DNA of 64,000 bases from Plantago ovata (GCA_028274465.1 CM051456.1:20369033-20433032); one strand, 5' to 3'; positions 44,456 to 56,004 are shown, numbered from the stretch's first letter. Notes: generated from the sequence alone by a model not told the origin. Program-made: numbers and translations.

Positions 44456-44850
44456 CATTCAATTTGTAATCCTAAATTATTACGAAATAGATCCGTCAAA
44501 TACAGTTAGTGTACTACTTATTACGATTACGGTATAGACTCGTCGAAACAGTTAGTATTTTAAGTTATTGCAGAATAAACCCGTCGGACGGGCAGTTAGT
44601 ATTCTAAATTATTGCGAAATAAATCTGTCGAATGTAGGTAGTATATATGTTAACTATTGTAGAATAGATCCGTCACAATTAATTAACTTGTTGATAGACG
44701 CAGTTAATCTTTTAAACTATGCAAAATAGACCCGTCAGATACAGGTAGTATCCTAAATTATTGTGAAATAGACATATCGAACATTGTTAGTATTCTAAAT
44801 TATTGTGGAATACATATGTATGACACAATTATAACTTATTGCGGAATATA
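44456..44850. repeat. Degenerate minisatellite, about 55-60 bp unit, seven or eight copies
   Basis: The word order TATTCTAAATTATTGCGAAATA, then GACCCGTCGAA, then CAGTTAGTA recurs across the whole interval with substitutions and small indels (for example near 44470, 44560, 44600, 44720 and 44780). No coding frame. It may be a transposon subterminal array, but no ends were located. Confidence 0.75.
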
Positions 44851-44868
44851 CTATGAAAATCAATTAGA

Positions 44869-45430
44869 TGTTGAAAAATTTAGGGAGCAAACAGGGATGT
44901 ATCAAAGTGTATAAACTGTAATTGAACGAATTAACAAAATCTGCAGAGTCGAGGGATGACCCTCTCTCCTTAAGACATAATTCGCCCTGCTACGGTGCTC
45001 ACAGTTCAAGCGAATTGTCTCCCAAGATACGCCTGCAGGTGAGTCTGTATACTAGCACTCGAAATATAAGACTCTCTTGGACTACTTCAATATGGTAGAC
45101 AAGCATTTTAGGAAGAAGAGAAGAAGGAAGAAACTTTTGGATACTAGTGTGCAATTTCGAATTGTTGTTTTCAATCCAAAAATATGGGGTTTTATTTATA
45201 GTTTTGAAAGGTTGCAATCGAAGAGGTGCAACTATTGGAGAAAGTAACTTCTCGCTCCAGAACCTATGTATTCTTGCTGCAAAAGAACCTTTTATCAAAA
45301 GGTGCAATGGCTTAGTGGAAACTCTTCCCACTCCTAACCAAGAGGGTGTGAGTTTGACTCCTGTTGCTGACAATTATTTCCACTTTTATTTTTACACCTT
45401 TTCAACAAATCACCCTTATCCAAGAGTGAT
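44869..45430. other. Possible solo LTR or retroelement leader, with a SINE-like 3' part
   Basis: The piece from 44869 (TGTTGAAAAATTTAGGGAGC) has an LTR-like start and a stretch reading GTCGAGGGATGACCC. From 45299, GGTGCAATGGCTTAGTGG (A-box-like) and GAGTTTGACTCC (B-box-like, 45349) are spaced as in tRNA-derived SINEs. No target duplication was found, so borders and class are tentative. Confidence 0.4.
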
Positions 45431-45877
45431 GATTCAACCATAACATTTTGCTTTTTTCTTCTTAATTTTAGCTACATCCAACTTTTAATCTTCCATAACT
45501 AGCACATCAACCAACACACTCCGAGCATTAATTACTCTTTCACTACGGGATTTTAGTAATAATGTTCGAGTGAATTCTACTATTTTAGTAGATTATTCAC
45601 GTTCAAGAAAACTCTATTTCTAACGTGCGAGGCGCCTCTCTTGATTAATGATGCATAGTCATAGACAGACCAATCATAGTTTGGCTAAAATTCCAACGTT
45701 AGTGTTCAATATGACGTTTCAGTTCATTGGTGGGTCAATATGACGTTATTAGCAATTGGAAAAACCAAGTAAAACTATTCGCGAGTCTCTTGTTCTTCAC
45801 GATTTTGGCACCCAAAATCTTTGAGTGAATTACTGTTCTTCTTTATAATTCCATCGAGAATGTTTTTTAAGGTTTTA

Positions 45878-46035
45878 TTTTTTTTATTTTTATTTTTGAA
45901 ATTGCTAAAAATATTATTAATATTAATCACTTATAACAAATTTATACAATAAGGTGTATAAGAGATGCACCAGGAAAAAATCTCAAGCCGAAACAACCTA
46001 ACAAGTAGAGTATTAGACTTTCTTGTTGTGTGTAT
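45878..46035 (-). mobile_element. Truncated LINE-like tail in the 3' flank of EPFL copy 2
   Basis: A T-rich end then GAAATTGCTAAAAATATTATT, closely similar to the 3' end of the insertion at 28781-29125. It splits a segment that is continuous downstream of EPFL copies 1 and 3 (TTTTTTAAGGTT ... GTAACCAAGTTCATTG), which shows it is an insertion. Confidence 0.65.
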
Positions 46036-46359
46036 TCCACTTCTCATTCCGGCGACAAAGGAGAGTAACCAAGTTCATTGAAAACATTTTGAACAAGTTC
46101 ATCCTGCTGTGCATATAAACATTTTGAAGTCTAAGATTAAGATGATTAATTGGTGCACTGCATTTAATACAGAGTTACTATCAACGCACTTAAGTGAAGT
46201 TTAAAAGCATCTCAAGAGCAAAAATATATGAACCTATATATGAAAAGCAAGGTAGATAGCTAGATGCCAATGCCATGTACACATCAAAACTTTTGAATTA
46301 GATCAATCAAATGTATCTAAAATCCATTCGACTCGACCCGGTCCATATAAATAGTAACA

Positions 46360-47805
46360 CTAAAAACTAGGAGGGTACAACTTGCCTCCACATATGCACA
46401 TCCATTTCTGCGGGTAGTAATCGGCAAGGACATACATTTTAGGTGCAGGTGGATAGTACTTTGCAGTGCCGGACATTTCGGGTGGCACACACACGAGAAT
46501 CGGGTTACAAGGTGTACATGTTCCGCATTTTGATTGGCAATTTGGTGGAGCCGATGCCGATAGCCCTCTCACTCCACCTAGGTTCGCCAACTTGGATTTC
46601 ACCACCTCTATAGTCTTCACTCCGTTCGAGTCCTACATCATGAACATTAGTTCATTAAAAAAAGTCATAACTACTTTACGCATTAATCATTTTACTGGCA
46701 TGCAGTGGCGAGCGCAAGAATTTTAGTCAGGGGATCAAAAAATTTTGAAATAAAATACTACACTGTTCGCTATAAATAAAACGTATTTTCATAATCTAGT
46801 TTTATTTAAAAAAATACACTTTAATATAATTTAGAATTAATTTTTATGGTTATAGCAAATATACAAAAGCGATTGGACAAATTAAAAAGGGAGGGAGAGT
46901 TATATAAAAAGTTAATATTACACATGAAATAAAATGTAATAATTACATTAATATAAAAAAAAGTAAAATATACTATAATTATTTAAGTGAAATATATTAA
47001 TGTAGAATTATTATGTTATCCTAAAAACAATGTTAGAACTCTTAACCTGTGGGAGATAAGACTTTGAGCGAGAAGCAGTTAACCACTCAGGCTGCGCCTA
47101 TAATTGTGTAATTCTTACGTGCACAAAATATATATTTTACTATTTTATTTCGTTACAAGGGGTATAATAGACATTTCACGTCAAAAATCGAGGGGCAGCA
47201 ACGGCTGCCCCTTGCGCCAACGTGGGGCCGCCCCTGCTGGCATGTTAATTTTGGCAATACACCACCACCACGAAGTACCACTAAATTATGATACTTGAAT
47301 TTGAGGACGACAAAATCAACAATCACATGTTGTAATTTAAATGACACTTAAGATGCTGCATTAGTGATCCAGTTGTCAGAATGAAATTTAATGGTCAACA
47401 ACTTGTGGTACTAGGAAAACTTTGCTCTATTTCGAAGTCTCACAAGGTATCAATTCAATAACAATATGGCACCTCTTGAGCAAGAAGACCAAGAAGAAAA
47501 GAGCAAACCAAATGCATTTTGCTAAAAACTTACCTGCAACAATTGGTTCTCATGGTCATATGTGATGCTCATCAATATTGACCTTGTCTCCATTTCCATC
47601 TCTGTCCAAAGAAAACCACAAAATGAACATCAAAACAATGACTCATGACCAGAATTAGTCCTGTTCAGAAAATGTAACACTTCTGTTGATTATACTCACC
47701 AGAATTGCTGAACAAGCAGAACAAAATCAAGGCAGCTGAAACAAACACTAGTAGTAGCAATCTTAAGTTGTTGAAGCCGATGATTCTTTTTTCCTTGTTC
47801 TCCAT
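46360..47805 (-). CDS. EPFL: EPFL secreted peptide, array copy 2, expanded loop, 148 aa
   Basis: Three exons with GT-AG borders and matching phases: 47805-47700, 47601-47534 and 46632-46360. Exon 1 encodes a signal anchor (LRLLLLVFVSAALILFC). Exon 3 encodes APPNCQSKCGTCTPC ... YYPQKWMCICGGKLY. The loop between cysteines 4 and 5 is 36 residues and includes an additional cysteine (LVCVPP), making seven, which would leave one unpaired or allow a dimer. Intron 2 contains a hAT-type insertion (46703-47236), and a LINE tail lies downstream. Family members are secreted, processed and perceived by ERECTA-family receptors. The open frame and intact splice sites suggest it is functional. Confidence 0.82.
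46703..47236. mobile_element. hAT-type non-autonomous element, 534 bp
   Basis: The ends CAGTGGCGAGC and GGGGCCGCCCCTG are an imperfect inverted pair (CAGTGGCG / CGCCCCTG type), with a perfect 8-bp target duplication CTGGCATG (46695-46702 and 47237-47244). 8-bp duplications are diagnostic of hAT. The interior is AT-rich, with a tRNA-like segment on the minus strand near 47035-47095 (CCTGAGTGGTTAA, GGTTAAGAGTTCTAAC). It sits in intron 2 of EPFL copy 2. Confidence 0.82.
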
Positions 47806-49130
47806 CTAACACATAAACAGCCCATTAAACCTTATCTAGCGTAGTCCTTGTACAAATGTTTCACTAAGAAGAGTTACAAGTAATGATGATAACGAAGCTT
47901 TTAGCACATATGGTGCTTTATTGTAAAAAAAATGTGCACATATATATAGTCTTTTATTTTTGTATATATTTCTTTCAAATGTAAAAACATAATAATGTTA
48001 AATTCAAATAACATAATGGTGTTGCCAATTACGATAGAAGACCAAATCTTAGTATTCCAATGATTAGACTTGGCAAACGGATTGTTCGGATTAAATTTAT
48101 ATTAAGTCAATTCGGATCAGATCGGATCGGATGAAGTCTATAAATTATTTTGTAATGAGATCGGATCCGGTTGGGTCGAATGATGTTCAGTATAGAAATT
48201 TATTCAGATCATAAAACTTCTTGTCATTTTAAATCCTGGTCCATTCGAATCGGACTAATTGGATTCAGTGATAATTGAATATTTGAATTATTCTTATAAC
48301 GGAAATATATAAATTAATATAAATTCAAATTTGAATGATAACTTAGTTATAGATGAAATATTAATTAAATTATGGATGAAATTAGTTATAATTTTCTTAC
48401 AAATTTAATTTAAATTAAATTCAGATCGAATGAGTACGGATCATATTTAATTTGAATCTGATGCATTTCAGATCAAAATTGTTTGGAAGAAAGTTAGTTT
48501 TCATTCCATTGCTAATAAGCCCCACACCAATTACAAAGAAATACCCGAGAGACCAGAGTCAAGTCGTAGGCCAAAATGAGAAAGCAAATAGACAAAAGAA
48601 CATATTAGATTCTAGCTAGGGACACCAAATTTCGGATGACATTTATTCGTATAATTTTCTGATGAAACATAATTCGGAGTGATTCTGGAATTGAATTTCA
48701 CGTCAAAGTTCAAACAGTTGACTAAAATATTTCGGGTGAGAATTCAGAATACGGATCTGATTTTGGATTGAGATGTATTTTCCAGGTATACCAATGATAC
48801 ATGTTCATTCATGTAACACTAGCACCCTCCCCCAAGTATATGTCGCAAACCTCCATACCAAATTGTTAAATCTAACGTAGATAGATGATTATGAGAAATT
48901 ACAAAAATAATTATCTAAGAATTCATACACAAGTAATATCCTAATCCTCCTTACAAAAATAGTGAACCTAATTAATTAGTATAACCAATCATATTATCAA
49001 ATGAAGTATAATAACATCATAAAGCTCAAACCAATAAACTAATGAAAGACCCATAAATGTTCACTTACAATACAATGCGTCTTTGGATACGTACCAATGT
49101 TGGGAGGTTTGATGAAATGCTTTGAGATTG
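47806..49130. other. Upstream region of EPFL copy 2 and spacer
   Basis: Promoter of copy 2 expected in the first few hundred bases. 48080-48450 is rich in GGATCAGATCGGATC-type words without clear ends. No gene. Confidence 0.4.
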
Positions 49131-49139
49131 AAGTGAAGA

Positions 49140-49580
49140 GGTATATATGAATAAGAAAGAAGGCAAATGGTACATAGATGTGTTTTTTCTTTTATATTAT
49201 AAATTTTCCATTAATATAGTAGGGAAAATCCGTAAAATGAGAAAATTAAATGGAGATGGAGTTAAATATTTTAGAGATGTGTTTTTTTTTTTTTAATTTC
49301 ATTTATGTTTTAAATTTACATATTATAGCATTAACCAAAGTTTCCAGAAAAAAAATGATGGCATGTTCTCATATTCTTAGGCTAAACTAAAGTGCCTTTT
49401 TTTTTTTCTTTTAATTTTAAACTTGACTTTAATTATTAGAATGGAAAATCTGTTAAAATAAGAAAAAGGAGACGGAGTTGAAGATATTAGGGATGTGATT
49501 CTTTTTTTCTTATTATATTTAAAATTTTACATTAATATCTTCGAGCATTAGCAATAGTTTTCCGAATAAAAAAATGATGT
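49140..49580. repeat. Degenerate tandem repeat, three units of about 150-220 bp
   Basis: Units share GATGTGTTTTTT or GATGTGATTCTT, then a T run, TTTAAATTT or TTAAAATTT, and later GGAAAATC(C/T)GT(A/T)AAAT and AAAAAATGATG. A similar isolated unit is seen near 54550-54600. No coding potential. Confidence 0.5.
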
Positions 49581-49953
49581 GGTTTGCAAGTAAGATTTGA
49601 GTGGGAACGTTTAGACAGAGGATCGTCATTGTTTGGAAAACTTCATACTAAGTATGTTCTTCATGTAATTTTATTGTTTTCATATATCCTATATATATTA
49701 TAGGGGATTAATATTTGTGAAAATTAAATTTGTTGTCATTAAGTATTGTGAACATAAGTCAATTGTGTATTTTTTGGATCGTTGTACATGACTGATTAAT
49801 GTGTTTAAGTGGGTATCTACTGAATTAATGGAGTTAAGTGACATGCGAAATAAAGTGTCACACCGTATGGGACGGTGGGGGTCACCTCTAGAGTGTTGAG
49901 ACGACGGGTGGTACATTCCTCGATATGTGAAAGCATTCCGTGTAGCATCGGTG

Positions 49954-50517
49954 TCAGTGACACCAATGTTGATTCCCATCTACTAAAAGCAGGAAAAACA
50001 TTTCTTCTTCTAGATGCCATTGGTGCAACCCAGGGCAAAACATGGTGCCAAGGGTATGAACCGAAATCTTCCACCCAAACTTCTTTAGATCAAGACAAAC
50101 ATAATCTTCTCTAGCAAGCATACCACAGATCAAAGAGGAAAAATATAGATGATCAGAGTTTCTTTGAGGCAAAGCAAGTAAGCAACCATCTAACTGACCA
50201 CCAGTATGCCAAAATTGATGGGAATTCTCATCTTCAATTTGTAGAGAGTCCAAGCAGTTTCATTGGTGACAACTGAAGCATTTGAGGTGAATCCAGTTTG
50301 TGGAACTGATATTGTAGAAGACAGACATCAAACAAGTCAAATTTATAGGAGAGAATTTAGATTCACATTTAGTAACCTTCCCTCCAGTGATTTGGATAAT
50401 TAGCTCATCATAACTAGCTAGCTGTGTCACTCCATCATCATCCTCAACATGAAGGACACCAAAGTAATTGTAAACAACCTGAGGAGTGAAATCTGGCACA
50501 GACCTTCTAGCTACCAA
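49954..50517 (-). pseudogene. Unidentified coding remnant between EPFL copies 2 and 3
   Basis: One minus-strand frame runs over about 188 codons with a single internal TGA (50260-50262). It contains VPDFTPQVVYNYFGVLHVED, ASYDELIIQITGGKV and LICGMLAREDYVCLDLKKFG. The composition is protein-like and codon use is unlike the AT-rich surroundings, so it is probably a fragment of a cellular gene, perhaps carried in by a transposon. I do not recognise the family. It may be one exon of an older gene rather than a capture. Confidence 0.45.
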
Positions 50518-50519
50518 GA

Positions 50520-51192
50520 TTTTTCCAAACTTTAGTGGATTTTTTTCTCAGAAAACATGGAGGACAGGTTTCCATAGGCTTTTCTAACAACACTATTACC
50601 ATTGTAGGACATTATCATTTCGTGAATTCGGGGACTTTGATACTCTACAGACTCTTATTCTACACAATTTTGGCACCCATAATCTTTGAGTGATTCTTCT
50701 TTATAATTCGATCGAGAATGATAGATTTTTTAAGGTTCTGTAAACTGTCGTTTTGTGTGTAGTAACCAAGTTCATTGATTTGTTTTGAACAAGTATAAAG
50801 TGATGGAAATGTGAAGTCTAAGATTATGAACTGCACTTGATAGTTGATACAGGGTTGCTAGTGAAGTCTTCAAAGCATCGATCTCAAGAGGAACAGAACA
50901 GTATAATAAGTAAAGCAAGCTAGCTTTGTAGGCATGTATGTACTACACATCAAACTTTTGAATTTTGATCAATCAAATGTATCTAAAATCCAATGGACTC
51001 AACCTGGTCCATATCATGTCGTTTTGCATCCTTAAGCCCAACAATTTCCCCTCAGATGGACCACGAACATATTAATTTACCACAGGGAAAATTTACCAAA
51101 GAGTACTGACAGATTTATATATGCTAATTGCCTCTAGCCCTATAGTCACCACGTCAAATAAAAGTGTAGTCGGACAATGCAACACTAGAGAA
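50520..51192. other. 3' flank of EPFL copy 3
   Basis: 50610-50900 is clearly similar to the flanks downstream of copies 1 (41440-41820) and 2 (45770-46250), marking the duplicated unit as reaching at least 700 bp past the stop codon. Probably 3' UTR plus flank. Confidence 0.6.
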
Positions 51193-53478
51193 CTAGTTGG
51201 GCATATACAACCTGTTCCCACATTTGCACCTCCATGCCTCCGGGTAGTACTCTGTAGTGACGGGCGTTCCGGGTGGCACCGGCACATGAACCGGCTTACA
51301 AGGTGTACATGTTCCACATTTTGATTTGCACCGTGGTGGAGACGACCCCGGCCCCCCTAGTAGCCTTCTCACTCCACCTAGGCTCGCCAACTTGGCTTTC
51401 ACCACCTCCATAGTCTTCGTTGCGTTCAAGTTCTACATCACGAGCATTAGTTAGTTCATTAAAGTCATAACTAATTCAATATGGTGCTAATCATTTTACT
51501 CGGATGTAAGTTTTGACAATACACCACCAAGTGCCACTAAATTATGATATATGAAATTGAGGACCACAAATCAACAATAAAACACATAAACAGCTAGTAG
51601 TACTTGAAAATCTTGCTATATTTCGAAGCAATAAGTATCAGAAATAATGACTAGAAAATCTAAAGAGTTAGATACTGAACAACTAGTCAAAACATGGAAC
51701 AAGAAGATATAGCATAAATGAAGCTGGTCCATGTAAAATGTGAACACTACACTAGGGCAGTTTTTTCTGGTCTCATGTCAAAATTCAAAGTAATATGTAT
51801 GTAGTAGTAGGACCAGAGAGGTTCACGAGATGGTGAGATCAGAAGAGGTGATAGATCGAACATGGTTCCTCCGTTGATTACGCTGATACTTAATCAATAT
51901 CTAACGCTCACGACAAATTAAACTGTAGCAATGTTTCATTTTCAACGTATATTTATGGGACCAGCCCAGGTTATCTATTTTTAATACCCCGACACGTAAG
52001 GTCAAACTAACCAGTCTCACATAATAGCCGATAAACCATGCAAATCAAGTAGACTGTATATGACACGACATACTCAAGAGTTCAATTCGGTCACAAATTA
52101 TACCCAATTGAGTAGAGTTACGAACATAACGGAGTTGGGGTTCGCTCTAGTTCTTTACCTTTTATTAGGTGGTTTTGGTTCTTGTGTTTTCCTCGGTGTG
52201 CATTTTTATTCACATTCTTGTATAAACTTTTCATTTGGTGATTAATAATAATATTTTTAGCTGTATAAAAAAAATATATAAACCCAATTGAAAAGGAAAA
52301 AAAAACCATGTTACATTAGAGCTTCTTTTATAGTATGACTGGAAAAACTAAATTACCGCAAGGTGTAAAATTGTTGTTAATCTTAGGGTAAGGGACATCA
52401 TAGTACTAGTCCACAGTATGGTGAAATTTCGGGGAAACAATGCCTATGGTTGATGGACCCACAAGCCACAACTGGAGCAAAATATTGATTGGGTTCTTAA
52501 TGATAGAGAGACCATGAAGAATTAATATCGGCCTAACTATACCAGACAAACGGCCCAAATTCAAACAAGTGGCTGGTAACGAAACTTTTAAACTTAATTT
52601 ATTATTTTTTTTTAAATAGATAAACTTAAAATTCTTATTGTAAATAATTTTTTTTCTCCCCTTCATTTTGTAAAGTAGAAAACCAAAATAGCAAATTAAT
52701 CGAATGAACAAATAATAATAATAATAAATAATGATAATAATAATAATAATAATAATAAAATTAGCAGCTTGTATTTAAACTCCATCTAACTTTCCACCTG
52801 ATAATAAAATTAGCATTATAATTATAAATAATAATAATAATTAGTAACACTCAACTTTAAAAATTCAAAACACACTTTTAAAGTTCTAAATTATTAAACA
52901 TGGGTAAAGAATCCCTAAGTTGATCTTTGTCTTAGTAAGTTCAATATGCTACTCCAGTTAAATGCAGTTCCACTTAGAAAAAAAAAAACAAGTTAAGAGG
53001 AACGTGTACATCTAAAGCTAATATCCAGAATATAAGGAAATAGGCTTGAAAACCAAAAAAATTGGATAACTAATTATATACTCATGTTCTCAGCCATAAG
53101 GGATGAATCGAATAACAATACGGCACCTATGAGCAAGACCAGGAAGAAGAAAAACAGCAAATCAAATGCATTTTGCTACAACCTTACCTTCAACAAGTGG
53201 TTCTCATGGTCATCTGTGATGCTCATTACCATTGACCCTGTCTCTATTTCCATATCTGTCCAAAGAAAAACCACAAAAGTGAACATCAAAATATGTACTG
53301 CTGTAGTGCTGTTCATATAATGCAACACTTTTCTTGATTATACATACTCACCAGAATTGCTAAACAAGCAGAACAAGACCAAGGCAGCTGAAACAAACAC
53401 TAGTAGTAGCAATCTCAAGAAGTTGTTGAAGCTGATGATCTTTTTTTCCTTCTTATTCCAGCAACAATAACTCTCCAT
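51193..53478 (-). CDS. EPFL: EPFL secreted peptide, array copy 3, canonical, 144 aa
   Basis: Three exons: 53478-53352, 53255-53188 and 51432-51193, with GT-AG borders and intact phases. Exon 1 gives the N-terminus and signal anchor (LRLLLLVFVSAALVLFC). Exon 3 gives the mature peptide GSSPPRCKSKCGTCTPCKPV and EYYPEAWRCKCGNRLYMP, matching the EPFL4/5/6/8 type very closely. Six cysteines; 23 residues between cysteines 4 and 5. Family role: an apoplastic ligand for ERECTA-family receptor kinases in growth and epidermal patterning. It is the least changed of the three copies and probably keeps the ancestral function. Intron 2 is long (1755 bp) because of transposon-derived sequence. Confidence 0.9.
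52100..52275 (+). mobile_element. LINE-like 3' tail in intron 2 of EPFL copy 3
   Basis: CTTGTATAAACTTTTCATTT, GGTGATTAATAATAATATTT and a short A run resemble the 3' end of a plus-strand plant LINE (antisense to the gene). The 5' limit is unclear. Confidence 0.4.
52710..52759. repeat. (AAT)n microsatellite
   Basis: About 16 AAT/ATA units with two interruptions, in intron 2 of EPFL copy 3. A shorter run follows at 52825-52842. Confidence 0.9.
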
Positions 53479-54920
53479 CTAACACACACAAACAAACAAA
53501 TCAAACCTTTTCTAGCTAGCCTAGTCCTTGTACAAATGTTTCACAAGAGTTTTTATAAGTGAGTGAAATAGGAGCAGCTTGTAGTTGAAAGTAATGTGAT
53601 GACAACAAATATATAATACTAATGAGGTGATGATGAAGTAGTATTGGGGAAGTAGCTTGTAGTACTAATAATGAAATAGATATGTTTTGCAGTCACATTC
53701 ATATTACTATGCAGAGTAGCAAAGAGTGTGTATGGATGTGTATGTGTTAGAGAGATGGAGATATGGAAAATTTCATAAGTATTGCCATGTTTGGAGAGTG
53801 GGATATGTGTGTACGAGAGCAAGGCTATAGTTTTTTAGAAATTATAATTTGACTACTACTAGTGCCAGTGGAGTAGTGATACACTGTGGTTTTCAACAAT
53901 TCCTAAACAAGTAAACCACAACAACTCACTCTTCCCCACTTCTTCTGCTGCACAACAACTCACTCTTCCCTTGCCTGCACTGTCGCCTCATTTTCCCCAA
54001 ACCCCATCCCTTTTCTTTACCTTATATATACTCCCAGTCAGTCCTACTCTACTACTTCATAGTTCATCATCCCCTCCATTTCCCTAAATCATTGGGAGTT
54101 AGAGAGGTATTATACTAAGATGTACATGTAATTACTTTTAGTAGATGAATGGATTCGAGTTGCAATTTTGACCCAATTATTTGAGCTTTTCGGTATGTAG
54201 CTGATCCACTTCATTGTATCATACTGTCTAAGTTTAGGTTTTTTTTTTTTTAATTCAACAAGAAAAAAGTGCACAACAACGCACGCACTTGAGAATCACT
54301 CGTTGGACATAGCGAAAAAATTAGAAACATAAATTGTGGAAAAAATATTCATAATGAGGTGCTATACACTTTTTGATATTTTGGAGTACCAAAAATGGAT
54401 TTTACTCCGTGTATAACACATGCTCAATTTTCCTATTATTTCGCATTTTTCCTACAATAAAGTACATAACTTAGCGTAGCCACTACTCTAGAGTACTTCA
54501 AGTGGACAAGGAGTACACAAAAGTATCAAAAATAAATTTTACACTATATTAGGGATGCATTTTCTCCTTTTATATTTTAAATTTCACTTTAATATAATAA
54601 ATATTTGTAAAGAGACTATATGTTCAAAATTTAACAGAGAAGGACCAAATGTGTAGGGTGACACAACAAAATAATATAGGGTCGATTTTTTTTAAAGCCC
54701 TTGTTAGCGTATCTAATAACGAAAGAAACCTTCTTAGTTTAGCAATTACATTTTAGGCCAAAATGTTGACCAAATCACTGTTCCAATATTGGATTTTGAA
54801 CTCCCCAAACACTTCTTAGGCTTTAATAGAATAAAAAAAATTAAGAATTTAAATTTTTTATATAAAATGATAAAATAAAAATAAAAATTTTAAAAAAATA
54901 ATTTATCTTTTTATCTAAAC
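53479..54920. other. Upstream region of EPFL copy 3
   Basis: Should contain the promoter of copy 3. A plus-strand TTATATATACTCCC at 54021-54034 could be a TATA box for an unseen plus-strand transcript, but no gene follows. Otherwise AT-rich. Confidence 0.35.
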
Positions 54921-55218
54921 TCCGGTACCGGAGCTCCGGCAGAGCTCCACGTCGGGGCTCTGCCAGCTCCGGAGCTATATCAGCTTCGATCGGGGCTGAT
55001 AGCTCTGATTCAGAGCTATATCAGCTCCGATCGGAGCTGTTCCGATCGGAGCTGTTAGCTCCAAATCGGAGCTGCTGTTAGCTCTGATCGGGGCTATCTG
55101 TTAGCTCCATATCAGAGATAACAGCAGCTCCAAATCGGAGCTTGCAAAGCCGATCTGGAGCTCTGCAAGCTCTGCCGGAGCTTGCTAAAGTCCGGTACCG
55201 GAAATTATTTCCGGTACG
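54921..55218. repeat. GC-rich palindromic island (GATCGGAGCT words)
   Basis: A 300-bp block starting TCCGGTACCGGAGCTCCGGC and ending with the inverted counterpart AGCTCTGCCGGAGC ... TCCGGTACCGGA. Between them are many copies of CCGATCGGAGCT, TTAGCTCC and GAGCTATATCAGCT. The whole block could fold on itself. It is sharply bounded by AT-rich DNA, like the islands at 18541, 19434 and 24404. No transposon ends located. Confidence 0.8.
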
Positions 55219-55851
55219 GGAGTATCGAGGAAGAAGAAAGAAGATTATTAAAAAAAAGAAAAATTTGATATTATTATATTAAGGCTTTTTTTTTAATTTA
55301 CATATTTTTTATTTCATTTTCAGTTAAGGACATGTTTGGATTGCACAGTTAGGGCCAGTGGCAAAGTTGTAATATTGGCTCGGTCAATGCCCAAATCATC
55401 CATTTAGACCTAAAATGTAATTGTGAAACTATGGAGGTTGCTTTTGAGAATGAATCTCATAGTGGTCACTAATAATAAAACATTTTCTCAAATAACATAT
55501 ATGCACATAGGATATAATAAAAGATTATATCTGCATTTTTCCCGGATTAACTCACTTATAAGATTGGATAAAATAGTGAAAAATATAACGGGACTAGTAC
55601 CAAGTTTTAGCCCTAAAACGTAAGTCTCGATTATGTGCCGGTGAAACCTTGGTTCTGACACCTACACAAAAATATCAGATAGAATAATTTGAGGCAGTTA
55701 AGTAATGACTGAGTGATATAAAATCTATGCAGCCCCATGCGCTGCTTGAAAAGTTTTGCGGCTTAAAAGTACTTGATAGAATAATATGCTTGAATTGAAA
55801 CTATCCTAATTAATTAATCAGTAAAACTTCACTAGAGAAGGAGGAGATGTT

Positions 55852-56004
55852 CCGATCCGATCTTCCAAGGAAGCGGCAGCCAAAGCTCTTATTCTCGATT
55901 CCTCCGTCGATCTCCAATCTCATCCACTAATTTATAACAAACTTTATCGCCAGAAGTTTGTTGCTCAAAAACTGCTTGAAACTGAACTTAACAATCAATG
56001 CTAA
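55852..56004 (+). pseudogene. Coding-like remnant, about 50 codons, unidentified
   Basis: The plus-strand frame reads SSKEAAAKALILDSSVDLQS and LIYNKLYRQKFVAQKLLETE before a TAA at 56002. The amphipathic, Lys/Glu/Ala-rich series and GC-richer codons suggest the last exon of a real protein, but nothing joins it upstream. Family not recognised. Confidence 0.35.

Noticed and set aside
45299-45372. tRNA gene
   Set aside because: A-box and B-box-like words are present but no cloverleaf or acceptor stem; SINE-like at best.
45147-45443. 98-codon plus-strand frame
   Set aside because: Lies over SINE/LTR-like sequence and lacks protein-like features.
54021-54034. TATA box for a new gene
   Set aside because: TATATATA is common in this AT-rich DNA and no open frame or leader follows.
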